From Williamsia muralis (GTDB lineage: Bacteria; Actinomycetota; Actinomycetes; Mycobacteriales; Mycobacteriaceae), in contig NZ_PEBD01000013.1 in assembly GCF_002735905.1 (NCBI RefSeq), positions 1-51,552 of the forward strand: a stretch of DNA of 51,552 bases, written 5' to 3'. Below are positions 25,200 through 34,424 of the stretch, one piece after another. The notes beneath the pieces were generated by a model that saw only the letters and a list, made by a program, of their open reading frames with translations, had not been told where the DNA came from and made no database searches. The translations under genes and the position numbers were made by a program. How positions within the stretch are numbered: position 1 is the first letter of the stretch; the number at the start of each line of letters is the position of its first letter.

Positions 25200-26108
25200 G
25201 TGGCTGTAGTGACTCATGTTGCGCGTGTGACGCGCATTAATCGGACGTTCGTGGTTGCCGCGGCGGCAATCGGCATGTCCACGGGGGCGGTGGCCATGGT
25301 TCCGACCGTGATCAGCCCGACCATCGCCGTGATGCCGACGGCGTCGGCAGGCGACGTGACCGGCATGTACAACGCCGCCCAGCTGGGGTTCCGCACCGGC
25401 GACATCGGGACCGGTCTGAACGCTCTGCGCAGGTTGCTCGCGGCGAACCCGCGCGACGCTGATGCATTGGCGCTCCAGGCGCTGTGGTCGGACTACAACG
25501 CCGACAGGGCCACCACCCAGGCGGCGGTGAACACATTGCGGAGTGTCGATCCCGCTCGCGCAGAGGTGATCTCGCGGGCACTGACCGCTGTCAACACGGG
25601 AGTACTGGTCGGTCCCGATCCGGTACCGCGCCTGCTGTCGCCGTCCACCGGCATCGTTCTCATCGGTGTCGGCCCACCGGCGGGCGGTGGTTTCGACGGC
25701 GAGATGACCGCCCGGTTGGTGGCGGCCTGGCTTCAGGCCGTGGCGGCCCCGCAATCGCCCATCATCGTCGTCGGCAACAACCCGGGCATCCGAGAATGGC
25801 TGACGGCAAAGGCCATCGCTTCGTCGATGATTCACGTGGAACCACGCGCGACCACCCTGGTGCAGAGCGCACTGCTCGGTGCCGAGAAAGCCGCGGAGCT
25901 GCGACTTCGCGATGTGGTGCTGGTGACCTCGCCCGACCAGGTGCGCCGCGCGACCGTCGACTTCCAGGTCGCCGGCGTCAAGGTGGCCCGTGCGACGACA
26001 ACAATCACCGATCTGTTCGCCCATGTGGCCGTGCCTGCGAAGGTGGACCAGTGGGACACATACCTCGACGCCTCTCGCGTGCTCGGCCTTCCCGACGCAA
26101 GGGGCTGA
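25200..26108 (+). CDS. Exported DUF218-like (YdcF/SanA fold) protein
   Basis: 302 residues. A hydrophobic segment (about 17-50) ending in ASAGD suggests secretion or anchoring. Residues 50-120 look like short helical repeats (GFRTGDIGTGLNALRRLLAANPRDADAL), resembling TPR. The rest matches the DUF218 pattern: GIVLIGVGPPAGGG, SPIIVVGNNPG, EPRATTLVQSALLGAEKAAEL, RDVVLVTSPDQVRRATVDFQVAGV. DUF218 proteins are envelope-linked with no settled reaction. The start is uncertain (GTG 25200 or 25209). A lipoprotein gene follows after 20 bp. Confidence 0.7.
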   Translation: MAVVTHVARVTRINRTFVVAAAAIGMSTGAVAMVPTVISPTIAVMPTASAGDVTGMYNAAQLGFRTGDIGTGLNALRRLLAANPRDADALALQALWSDYNADRATTQAAVNTLRSVDPARAEVISRALTAVNTGVLVGPDPVPRLLSPSTGIVLIGVGPPAGGGFDGEMTARLVAAWLQAVAAPQSPIIVVGNNPGIREWLTAKAIASSMIHVEPRATTLVQSALLGAEKAAELRLRDVVLVTSPDQVRRATVDFQVAGVKVARATTTITDLFAHVAVPAKVDQWDTYLDASRVLGLPDARG

Positions 26109-26128
26109 GAGCCGAGCACAGACCGACG

Positions 26129-27100
26129 GTGCGCCTGATCCTCGTCGCGATCGTCGGGGTGCTGGCGACAGCCTGTGCCCCCGGGATGATCTTCGGTCCC
26201 GACTTCGTGTTGTTCACCCCGAAGGCAGCACCGATCGTCAACCGCGCCGACTGCTTGACCCAGGACATCTACACGGGTTTGACCGGCTTAGGAGTATGGC
26301 CTTCGGCGGACATCGCTCCGGCCCCGGAGCTCGGTTACCCACCTGACGACTTCGATCCGGTGTCCGTGGTGCGGTGTGAACTCGCCCAGAACCCGGCGGG
26401 GAACTCAACAGTCGACGCCGTGTCGCTGGCCGGCGATGTTGCCGCGGTGGTGGAGGCGTTCTCGATCGAATCAAGGCGCTACCCCGACAACGTTTCGATC
26501 AGCTGCGCCATCAGTGTGGACCCGGCTGTCGGGCTGTGGCTGGTCGACTCCCGAGGTCGCGCATTCCGGCCTGCCTGGCCGTCGGTCCCGTGCAGTTTTC
26601 GAGACGAGCCTCTGGATGCGCTCAGAGCGCTGCACGAAGTCGGGCGGGAGTCTTTCGACACCGGAGTCCCGATCACCCTGCCCCGCAACTGCACCCAGCG
26701 GTTCAGCGGATCCGTGGGAGGTGTCTACTCCGGCACGGCCGCGACAGAGAAAAAACGCCGAGCTTTGAACCTGTCCGCTCGCCCACTTCTTGCTGATCTG
26801 GCGCTGCCGATCGACGATGTCGGGCCGCTCCAGGCCTGCCGGCACGGAGTGGATGAGCCGGCGCAGGGTGGCGGGTGGTACCTATGGCTGACGGCGCGGG
26901 AAAGCTCGGACGCGATCCGCTCCGTCCTCGGCGCGCCTGTCGCGGCGCCCTGCATTCTCACGGCGACTCGATTGGTGTCGATTCGACTATCTAGGGCCGA
27001 CGGCTCAGGCGGAGCTGCCTTGTCCGTGGAACTCGACGGCTGCCGCCGGGTCGGGCAGAACGCCGCACCGGCGGCACTGATCGAAATGCTGAGTCGCTAA
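26129..27100 (+). CDS. Putative lipoprotein of unknown function
   Basis: 323 residues from a GTG at 26129. A short signal peptide, RLILVAIVGVLATAC, places the lipidated Cys at position 16. The mature part has at least eight further cysteines (for example CLTQ, VRCELA, ISCAIS, VPCSF, RNCTQ, QACRHG, APCIL, DGCRR), which suggests disulfides in an extracytoplasmic domain. I recognise no family. It follows the DUF218-like gene by 20 bp, probably in one operon, and its stop overlaps the convergent phosphodiesterase gene by 4 bp. Confidence 0.65.
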   Translation: MRLILVAIVGVLATACAPGMIFGPDFVLFTPKAAPIVNRADCLTQDIYTGLTGLGVWPSADIAPAPELGYPPDDFDPVSVVRCELAQNPAGNSTVDAVSLAGDVAAVVEAFSIESRRYPDNVSISCAISVDPAVGLWLVDSRGRAFRPAWPSVPCSFRDEPLDALRALHEVGRESFDTGVPITLPRNCTQRFSGSVGGVYSGTAATEKKRRALNLSARPLLADLALPIDDVGPLQACRHGVDEPAQGGGWYLWLTARESSDAIRSVLGAPVAAPCILTATRLVSIRLSRADGSGGAALSVELDGCRRVGQNAAPAALIEMLSR

Positions 27101-27837
27101 ACCGGCACCGAGCGGAAATGGCTGATCACACGGCCTTCGGCATACACGTGGAAGGCGAGACCGGGAGGCTGGCCCTCGTTGATCACCTCGGCGCCTTCGA
27201 AGGGCAGGTTCAGCGTTGACGCCACCCCCGGCGCGAGGCACATCGGGCGTCCGGCGAAGGCGGTGACCGCACCGGTGTGCGCGTGGCCGCACATGAAGTT
27301 GACGATGTTCGGGTGCTTGTCGACCAGGGCGATCAGTCGCTCTTCGCCAGTCTGACGAATGGTGTCCATGAACGGCATCTGCAGCGTGACCGGCGGGTGG
27401 TGGAAGGCGACGAACACCGGCACGTGTGGACCGGCCGAGGAGATCTCGGCATCCATCCACGCGATGGTCGCATCGTCGAGGTACCCCTCGTTGCGTCCGG
27501 GAATCGAGCTGTCGCACACCAGGAACAGGCCACCTGCAATGGTCCGGGAGTGATTGAGGGGCCGGTCGGTGATGTGAGTGCCGAGGAGGCCGTGACTGAA
27601 CTCGCCGCGGTCGTCGTGGTTGCCGGGGCAGATGAGCATCGGCAAATCGCTGCGGAGGGTGGCCGCCGCTTCCTCGTACTGCGACTGCTTGCCGGTGTCG
27701 GTGATGTCGCCGGTGATCACCAGCGCGTCGATGCCCTCGGCACGTGAGTTGATGTAGTCGAGCACAGCGGTGATGCGCCGGCGGGCACGGAGGGTCCCGT
27801 TGAAATGCAGATCACTCATGTGCGCGACGACGAGCAC
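27097..27837 (-). CDS. cpdA: CpdA-like class III cyclic nucleotide phosphodiesterase
   Basis: 246 residues of the calcineurin-like metallophosphoesterase family. All metal-site motifs are present: SDLHF, ITGDITD, CPGNHDD, FHHPP and CGHAHTG. Closest in style to CpdA and mycobacterial Rv0805, which hydrolyse 3',5'-cAMP among other phosphodiesters. The GTG at 27837 is chosen because AAGGAGG lies 4 bases upstream; the next ATG (27819) would be too far from it. No neighbouring cyclase. Confidence 0.88.
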   Translation of the reverse strand: MLVVAHMSDLHFNGTLRARRRITAVLDYINSRAEGIDALVITGDITDTGKQSQYEEAAATLRSDLPMLICPGNHDDRGEFSHGLLGTHITDRPLNHSRTIAGGLFLVCDSSIPGRNEGYLDDATIAWMDAEISSAGPHVPVFVAFHHPPVTLQMPFMDTIRQTGEERLIALVDKHPNIVNFMCGHAHTGAVTAFAGRPMCLAPGVASTLNLPFEGAEVINEGQPPGLAFHVYAEGRVISHFRSVPV

Positions 27838-28032
27838 GTGGCCTCCTTCTGTACGGCTGTGGCGACCGATCTGGGCCGACCGATTCGGGCAGCCAGTACT
27901 CGGGGTACCCAATTCGGGGCGAACGAGCGAGGGGGGTCACGACGAGCGCCAGGCTAGACCGTAACGCGCCGCGAACAATACGACGCGTTCAGCATCGGCC
28001 GATTGTCGGCGGGATGTGTCGCCGGCCCGCTG

Positions 28033-30408
28033 TCACAGGTCCCCGGGAAGCTTGTCGCGGCGGATCCCGCGCCAAGACGGGTGACGCAGATGACCGGTGC
28101 TCGTCCAGTCCATGAATCTCACATCGGCCACCAGCTTCGGCAACACCCACACGGCGTCGGATTCGACGGGCCGATCGAGGCTGCCGATGAATGGCGAGGT
28201 CTTGCGGCGCAGCGGCTCGAGTTCCTCCATCAGGGACTCGAGCTGGCTGTCGGTGAAGCCGGTGCCGACCCGACCCACGTAACGGAGACCGGTTGCCTCC
28301 GGTAGCCCCATCAGCAGTGACCCGATGCGTTGACTGCGGCCTCCTTTGCCCGGACGCCAGCCGCCGATCACCACCTCGATATCGGTCCAGTTCTTCTGTT
28401 TCCGCCACGTCTTTGTGCGGCGGCCCTGCTGATAGATGGAATCGCGGCGCTTGGCCACCACCCCTTCCCAGCCCCGTTCACGGCTGAAGGCAACGGCATT
28501 GGAGCCGGGACCCTCGAGGAGCGGCGGCAGCTGCACCCGCGAGTCCGACGAAAACGCCTGCGCGACTTCCTCGAGCAGTTTGCGCCGGTCCTCCCACTTG
28601 AGTTTGAGTAGCGACGAACCGTTGAGGTAGAGGATGTCGAACAGCAAGAACTTGATGTCGAGGTCTTCGGTGGCAGTGCTACGCCCGGCGAGCCGGGTGA
28701 AGTTGGTCCGGCCTTTCTCGTCGAACGCCACCACCTCGCCATCGAGCACCACGTCGAGCAGTCCGAGATCGTCGGCGATGGGGTGGAGCTGGGGGAAATC
28801 CTTGGTCATGTCGATGCCCGAACGCGACGTGAGCTGGAGCTTTCCTTCGATGTAGCGCAACAGGATCCGGTAACCGTCCCACTTGCCCTCGAAAGCCCAC
28901 TTGTCATCGGTCAGTTCTTCGATGAGCTCGTCGGTGGCGAGCATCGGTCGTGGGTCGGCGAGGCTGTCGGGCACGATCGGCCGCGGCTCGTCGGACATCA
29001 GATGCGCCAGCCAGTTCTTGTCGCCGGTCTTGATCAGCGCATACCGGCCCTGGATGCGCTCCCCGTGCAAGCGGACGATGATCTCTTTGTCGCGCCACTT
29101 CTCGGTCTCGTAGGTGCCGCGGTCCCAGATCTCGACATGCCCGCCTCCGTATTCGCCAGCGGGGATGTCGCCTGCGAAGTCGGCGTAGTCGATCGGGTGG
29201 TCCTCGGTCTGCACGGCGAGCCGATTCTGGTCACCGTCGAGCGGCAGGTTCTTGGGCACGGCCCACGACACGAGCACACCGCCCCGTTCGAGCCGGAAGT
29301 CGTAGTGCAGGCGGCGGGCGTGGTGCTCCTGGATCACGAAGATGGGTCCGGCGGCCTGCTCGTCTTCGGATCGGCTGTCGCCGAACGGCTCCGGGGTCTT
29401 TCGCTCGTCGCGCTTGCGTCGGTACTCCCCGAGGTCGACCACCGGCGGGGATGCCGCGGCCCGACCGGGCGCGGGCTTCCGGGGTTTTTCTGGGTCTGCC
29501 GCGACCGTGCCGTCACCGGATTCTGCCTCGAGTCCGATCAGCAAATCGCCGAACTGTTCGAGCCTGTCCGGCATCTCGTCGAACGGGATGTGCCGGATGT
29601 CCCTGTCGGCCAGCTCATCCCAGTGTCGGGGAGCGGCAACCCAGGGTTCCTCGCGGCCACGCATCGAGTAGGGGGCCAGCGTGGTCTTGGAAGCGCTGTT
29701 CTGGCTCCAGTCGACGAACACCTTGCCCCCGCGCACTGACTTGGTCATCTGAGCAGTCACCAGATCGGGAGTCTCGCTCTGCAACTGGGTGCCGATCTGT
29801 CTGGCGACCTTGCGTGCGGAATCCGACGAGATGGCCTTGTCGAGCCGGAAATAGATGTGGATTCCCTTGGAGCCGCTGGTCACCGGAAAGCACGGCAGCC
29901 CGATACCGTCGAGCATCTCCTTGATGCGTAGCGCCACCTTCGCGCACTGGAACAACGTGACGTCCGGCCCGGGGTCGAGGTCGAGGACCACTCGATCGGT
30001 CATGCGATCGACTTTGTACGGGACGTCGGCCTGGCCTTGAGGCAGCGTCCACTGGGGCACGTGCAGCTCCAACGCGGCTTGCTGTGCGAGCCAGACCAAC
30101 TCGGCGCGCGAGGTCAGCACCGGGTAGACCACCTTGCGGTCGCTGTGATCCAGACGGACCCGGCCGAGCCATTCCGGAGCGTGGTCAGGCAGGTTCTTCT
30201 CGAAGAACGGCGTCGAGTTCACCCCGTCGGGCCACCTCTTGCGGGTCACCGGCCGGTCACGGATGTGCGGCAACATCATCGAGCTGATGTCGCTGTAGTA
30301 CTCGATGACCTGCGCCTTGACGGTCCCGGTTGCCGGGTAGATCACCTTGTCGAGGTGGGTCACGGCGATCTTGTGACCGTCGACCTCGAGCGTGTTGCGG
30401 CTGGCCAT
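28033..30408 (-). CDS. ligD: Multidomain ATP-dependent DNA ligase of NHEJ
   Basis: 791 residues from the ATG at 30408 (AGGAAAG upstream). Domain order as in mycobacterial LigD: primase-polymerase first (about 10-285, with DLDPGPD near 145 and the SGSKGIHIYF motif), then the 3'-phosphoesterase (about 340-480, with QEHHARRLHYDFRLE), then the ligase (about 490-790). The ligase lysine is in EGKWDGYR near 507 and nucleotide motifs follow (LDGEVVAF, EGVVAKRRDS, WRKQKNW). It repairs double-strand breaks together with Ku, whose gene is divergent 78 bp away. Confidence 0.95.
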   Translation of the reverse strand: MASRNTLEVDGHKIAVTHLDKVIYPATGTVKAQVIEYYSDISSMMLPHIRDRPVTRKRWPDGVNSTPFFEKNLPDHAPEWLGRVRLDHSDRKVVYPVLTSRAELVWLAQQAALELHVPQWTLPQGQADVPYKVDRMTDRVVLDLDPGPDVTLFQCAKVALRIKEMLDGIGLPCFPVTSGSKGIHIYFRLDKAISSDSARKVARQIGTQLQSETPDLVTAQMTKSVRGGKVFVDWSQNSASKTTLAPYSMRGREEPWVAAPRHWDELADRDIRHIPFDEMPDRLEQFGDLLIGLEAESGDGTVAADPEKPRKPAPGRAAASPPVVDLGEYRRKRDERKTPEPFGDSRSEDEQAAGPIFVIQEHHARRLHYDFRLERGGVLVSWAVPKNLPLDGDQNRLAVQTEDHPIDYADFAGDIPAGEYGGGHVEIWDRGTYETEKWRDKEIIVRLHGERIQGRYALIKTGDKNWLAHLMSDEPRPIVPDSLADPRPMLATDELIEELTDDKWAFEGKWDGYRILLRYIEGKLQLTSRSGIDMTKDFPQLHPIADDLGLLDVVLDGEVVAFDEKGRTNFTRLAGRSTATEDLDIKFLLFDILYLNGSSLLKLKWEDRRKLLEEVAQAFSSDSRVQLPPLLEGPGSNAVAFSRERGWEGVVAKRRDSIYQQGRRTKTWRKQKNWTDIEVVIGGWRPGKGGRSQRIGSLLMGLPEATGLRYVGRVGTGFTDSQLESLMEELEPLRRKTSPFIGSLDRPVESDAVWVLPKLVADVRFMDWTSTGHLRHPSWRGIRRDKLPGDL

Positions 30409-30414
30409 GGCTGC

Positions 30415-30448
30415 GACTTTCCTGGTGGAGGGACTTTCCTGGTGGAGG
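30415..30448. repeat. Two tandem 17-bp repeats in the ligD leader
   Basis: GACTTTCCTGGTGGAGG occurs at 30415-30431 and again at 30432-30448 without a gap. On the ligD strand each unit carries AGGAAAG, so the ribosome site is duplicated; only the inner copy is at working distance from the ATG. Confidence 0.85.
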
Positions 30449-30486
30449 GGGCTGCGTCTTGTGCGAGATACCTGCACAATGACGAT

Positions 30487-31437
30487 ATGCGCTCGATCTG
30501 GAAAGGCGATCTCAGCTTTGGCTTGGTCAACGTACCGGTCAAGGTCTATTCGGCGACCGAGAGTCACGATCGCAAATCCCACCAGGTCGACTCGAACGAC
30601 GGCACCCGCATCCGATATCGAAAGGTCCGCGAGGGCACCGACGAAGAGGTCGAGTTCTCGCAGATCGCCAACGCGTACGAGAGCGACACCGGTCAGACCG
30701 TGGTGCTGACCAAAGATGATCTGGCCGAACTGCCCGTCCAGCGCAGTCCGGAGATCTCGATCACCGACTTCGTCCCGGTTGATCAGGTCGACCCGATCTA
30801 CTTCGACAAGCCCTATTACCTGGAGCCGGCCAGCAAGTCGCCGAAAGCGTACGCGCTGATGCGTGAGGCTCTCAAAGACACAGACCGGCTGGCCATCGCC
30901 ACCTTCACCCTCCGTAACCGCACCCGGTTGGCGGCTCTACGAGTGGTCGGAAATGTACTGACCCTCCAGACGTTGCTGTGGCCGGACGAAGTCCGCGAGG
31001 CGGCATTCCCGTCACTCGACGAGTCGCCCGACCTCAAGCCGCAGGAACTCAAGATGGCGGCCTCGCTCATCGAGTCGATGTCAGCAGACTTCGACCCGAG
31101 CCAATACGAGGACACCTATCAGAACGAGTTGAGCAAGCTGATCGAGGCCAAGGCGGAGGGCACCGAAGCGTTCACCGCACCCGAGAAGGCGGATGACGAA
31201 GACGACGACTCCGAGGTGGCCGACCTGCTTGCTGCGCTGCGCGCATCGGTGAAGAACCGCACCGGCTCGGCTGACGACTCCGACGATGGCGACGGCAGCG
31301 AGGTGTCCGATTCGGGCAAGACGCCCGCGAAGAAGACGGCCGCGAAGAAGGCACCTGCGAAGAAGGCCCCGGCCAAGAAGGCTGCGGCGAAATCAACCGT
31401 TGCCAAGAAGGCCCCGGCAAAACGTAAGGCCGGCTGA
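30487..31437 (+). CDS. ku: Ku DNA end-binding protein
   Basis: 316 residues from the ATG at 30487. The Ku core covers about 1-250 (MRSIWKGDLSFGLVNVPVKVYSA is the bacterial Ku signature start; then DLAELPVQRSPEISI and YFDKPYYLEP). After an acidic stretch (DDEDDDSE, DDSDDGDG) comes a Lys/Ala/Pro tail with repeated AKKAPAKK units (about 283-316), like the C-terminal extensions of other actinobacterial Ku proteins that bind DNA and recruit LigD. Divergent from ligD. Confidence 0.95.
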   Translation: MRSIWKGDLSFGLVNVPVKVYSATESHDRKSHQVDSNDGTRIRYRKVREGTDEEVEFSQIANAYESDTGQTVVLTKDDLAELPVQRSPEISITDFVPVDQVDPIYFDKPYYLEPASKSPKAYALMREALKDTDRLAIATFTLRNRTRLAALRVVGNVLTLQTLLWPDEVREAAFPSLDESPDLKPQELKMAASLIESMSADFDPSQYEDTYQNELSKLIEAKAEGTEAFTAPEKADDEDDDSEVADLLAALRASVKNRTGSADDSDDGDGSEVSDSGKTPAKKTAAKKAPAKKAPAKKAAAKSTVAKKAPAKRKAG

Positions 31438-31559
31438 TCCGAAGCCGCGGTTGACCTGCGGTCATACCGAATATCATTCGTGAGGCCGATGGCCGTCGCT
31501 CGGTCCTCTGGCAATCTGGACAGATCGAACAGCAACAGAAACAAGAAGCCGGTGGCGCA

Positions 31560-34358
31560 GTGAGCGAACCGATGAGCGCCCGAGCCCGTCGGCGCGTCAC
31601 CGCCATCGAGATCGCCGAGGCAGCGGCCCTCGCAGACGTCGCAGCGGCGATCTGTGTATTGAGCCGGTTCCTGCCCATCGGGGGCGCGGCCTCATTGGTC
31701 GCATCCGTCCCGTTCGCGATCCTTGCCGGGCGTCGGCGGCTGCGGGTGAGTCTGCTCGGCGCGCTCACCGGGTACATCGTGGCGTTCTTGTTCGGCGGGT
31801 TCTCCGCCGCGAATCTGGTCGGAAGCGCGGCGATCTTCGGCACGCTCTCGGGAATCGCGTTACGTCGTGGCTGGAACGCCCCGCGGGTCACCCTCACCGC
31901 ACTGTTCGCGATCGCGGTGCCGTCGGCGGCTGCCGCGACCGGTCTCCTGGCTCTGTTCACCGACTACCGCGAGTTCATGATCAAACAGATCGACAACGGG
32001 TGGCGGGGCACCAAGCGATTGATGGACAACGCGGGCTTCGACCAGTTCACGTCCGTGGTCGACCCGGCGGTCAACTGGTGTCTCGACTACTGGTGGATCG
32101 CGATTCCCGCGTCCGGGATTGCGGGGGTCACGTTCTCCGCACTGACCGTGTTCTTCCTTCACCGCCGGCCGGTCCCGCCGATGATCGCCCGACTGGGCAC
32201 ACCGCACACCGACGAACGACGTCCCGACGCCGGCCCCGTCGGCCCCTTGCCTGTGCGTCTGGACAACGTCGCCGTCACCTACCCGGGTGCAACGGAGCCG
32301 GTCATCGCTGATGTGTCGATGACCCTCGCGGCCGGGGAACTGGTGGCGGTGACGGGGCCCAATGGGGTCGGCAAGTCGACTCTCGCGAAAGTGGTCGCCG
32401 GACGTGATCCCACCGCAGGCACCGTCAGCCGGCCGGGGTCGGTCGGACTGGGTCGTCCGGGTGGCACCGCGGTGATCAGTCAGCGGCCCGAGACCCAGGT
32501 GTTGGGCATGGTGGTGGCCGACGACCTCGCGTGGGGCAATCCCGGACTCACCGAAACCCAGATGGAGGCACTGCTCGATCAGGTCGGGCTGGGCGGCATG
32601 TTGTACCGCGAGACCGGGACGCTGTCGGGTGGTCAGCTGCAACGTCTTGCGATAGCGGCGGCGCTGTCCCGACATCCTGCCGTGCTCATCAGTGACGAAT
32701 CCACGGCGATGATCGACCAGGAGGGTCGCGCGGCGGTCAACGGCATCTTCCGATCGCTCGCCGACCACGGTGCGACCGCCGTCCTCCAGATCACCCACGA
32801 CACCGACGAATCGGCCGTCGCCGACCGGGAGATCGCGCTGGACTCCCGCCATTCGTCGGTGTCCACCAAGCTGCGAACCACGACCGGCGCCGGCCGCGCC
32901 ATCCGCGGCGCCCAGGTCAGCCTGATCGATGTCGGGTACGCCCACGACGCCGGGACGCCCTGGCACAACCAGATCTTCAGCGGGTTGAACCTGCACTTCG
33001 AGCCGGGCTCGGCCGTGCTGCTCACCGGTCCCAACGGGGCCGGCAAGTCCACCCTTGCAAGGGTGATGACCGGGCTGCAGCAGCCCACGTCGGGCCGGGT
33101 GCTGGTCGACGGGATGCCGGTGCAGAACGGACGGCAACACGCGTTGCTCGGGTTCCAGTATTCGCGCCTGCAGATCGTTCGGTCTCGTGCCCGCGCGGAC
33201 GTCAAAGATGCCGCTGGAGTCGATGACACCGCGGCCAACGCGGCGCTGCTCGAACTGGGCCTCAATTCCGCGGTCATCGGTGACGCGCTGGTGGACGAGC
33301 TGTCGGTGGGTCAGCAACGCCGGGTTGCCCTGGCCGGGCTACTCGCCTGCAAACCGCGACTGCTGGTTCTGGACGAGCCGCTGGCCGGTCTGGACGCCCC
33401 GGCCCGCGCCGCGATGGTCGCCGCGCTGCAGCGGGTGAAGGCGTCGGGCACCACACTCGTGGTGATCTCGCATGATGTCGGTGAGCTCGACGAGCTCGTC
33501 GACAGGACGATTGTCGTCGACGAGGGCACCGTCGACGGGCAGCCGGTTGCGCCGGCCCCGCCGCCGTCGAGTCTGAAATCCACTGCGAACCTGGCCAGTG
33601 TGGTGCGCACGCTTCCCCGCGACTCACCCGCGCGCAAATGGTGGGTGGGGACAAAACTGGTGGTGTTGGCGGCGATCGCGCTGATGTTCGCGCTCGAACC
33701 CACCTGGCTCAGTGTTGCCGTCGGCGCCACGATCGCCGCAGGCTGGACCGTGCTGGGCAGGGTGCCGCGCGCTGCCGTTCCCCGCCTGCCACTCTGGCTC
33801 GTCGGGATCACACTCTTCGGCGGGTTCATCACCGCTCTCGGCGGCGACGAGCCGTACGTCACCGTCGGCGGGGTGGAGTTCGGGCTGGGCGGTGCCGCTT
33901 ACTGGGGAATTCTCATCTGCATGACGATCATCTCGCTGTACAGCGCGTTGTTGTTCTGCTGGACCACCCCGATGGTCGAGATACCTGCGTTTGCGCAGCG
34001 GCTGGTCGGGTGGGCGGCGAGGCTGGGCATCCCCGCGCAGTCAGCTGCGGTGTCGGTGGCCCTTGCGCTGCGGTTGTGCCCGTTCCTGATCAGTGACTTC
34101 CGCACCCTGCTGCAGACCATCGCCCAGCGCAGGTCCGACAAAGAGCAGACGGCGCGCGAGAGGATCAACGGGTGGGCGGCCTGCCTGCCGATCGTCTGTT
34201 CACTTGCCTGCCAGAACGGACGCGAGCTTGCGGCCGCCATCGAAGCCCGAGGTGGCGTGGGATCGGTGTCCCGATCTGACCGGAGTCCGAGATTTATGGA
34301 CCTCGTCGTGCTTATCGTGGTCCTCGGGTCGGTAGGCGCGGTCGTCGCGCTGGGATGA
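31560..34358 (+). CDS. Single-chain ECF-type transporter (membrane domain + two ABC ATPases + EcfT)
   Basis: 932 residues. Residues 1-215 hold about six membrane helices like an S-component or DUF2232 domain. Then two ATPase domains: the first has GPNGVGKST (about 266), LSGGQLQR and LISDES; the second has GPNGAGKST (about 489), the altered signature LSVGQQRR and LLVLDEP (about 601). Residues 690-932 are EcfT-like, with several helices and the coupling region ALALRLCPFLISDFRTLLQTIAQRR, then ELAAAIEARGG. ECF transporters take up vitamins or metals. Mycobacteria have a shorter S-ATPase-ATPase protein next to a separate EcfT; here all four parts share one chain. Substrate unknown and no riboswitch seen. 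Start GTG 31560 or ATG 31572. Confidence 0.88.
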   Translation: MSEPMSARARRRVTAIEIAEAAALADVAAAICVLSRFLPIGGAASLVASVPFAILAGRRRLRVSLLGALTGYIVAFLFGGFSAANLVGSAAIFGTLSGIALRRGWNAPRVTLTALFAIAVPSAAAATGLLALFTDYREFMIKQIDNGWRGTKRLMDNAGFDQFTSVVDPAVNWCLDYWWIAIPASGIAGVTFSALTVFFLHRRPVPPMIARLGTPHTDERRPDAGPVGPLPVRLDNVAVTYPGATEPVIADVSMTLAAGELVAVTGPNGVGKSTLAKVVAGRDPTAGTVSRPGSVGLGRPGGTAVISQRPETQVLGMVVADDLAWGNPGLTETQMEALLDQVGLGGMLYRETGTLSGGQLQRLAIAAALSRHPAVLISDESTAMIDQEGRAAVNGIFRSLADHGATAVLQITHDTDESAVADREIALDSRHSSVSTKLRTTTGAGRAIRGAQVSLIDVGYAHDAGTPWHNQIFSGLNLHFEPGSAVLLTGPNGAGKSTLARVMTGLQQPTSGRVLVDGMPVQNGRQHALLGFQYSRLQIVRSRARADVKDAAGVDDTAANAALLELGLNSAVIGDALVDELSVGQQRRVALAGLLACKPRLLVLDEPLAGLDAPARAAMVAALQRVKASGTTLVVISHDVGELDELVDRTIVVDEGTVDGQPVAPAPPPSSLKSTANLASVVRTLPRDSPARKWWVGTKLVVLAAIALMFALEPTWLSVAVGATIAAGWTVLGRVPRAAVPRLPLWLVGITLFGGFITALGGDEPYVTVGGVEFGLGGAAYWGILICMTIISLYSALLFCWTTPMVEIPAFAQRLVGWAARLGIPAQSAAVSVALALRLCPFLISDFRTLLQTIAQRRSDKEQTARERINGWAACLPIVCSLACQNGRELAAAIEARGGVGSVSRSDRSPRFMDLVVLIVVLGSVGAVVALG

Positions 34359-34424
34359 GCCCCCCGCGGCCACTGCCGCGCGCGGGCAGACGGCCCGGTG
34401 CCGCGACAAGTGGAGGTCTGCGCA

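Noticed and set aside
25484-26128. Upstream extension of the lipoprotein frame
   Set aside because: It overlaps the DUF218-like gene and has Arg/Gly-rich shadow composition; the signal peptide begins at the GTG at 26129.
31438-31559. Riboswitch before the ECF transporter (cobalamin, TPP or similar)
   Set aside because: Only 122 bp and no conserved riboswitch core seen.
31860-33317. 485-codon antisense frame inside the ECF fusion gene
   Set aside because: Its composition is that of a shadow frame, and the plus strand has two complete ABC ATPases.
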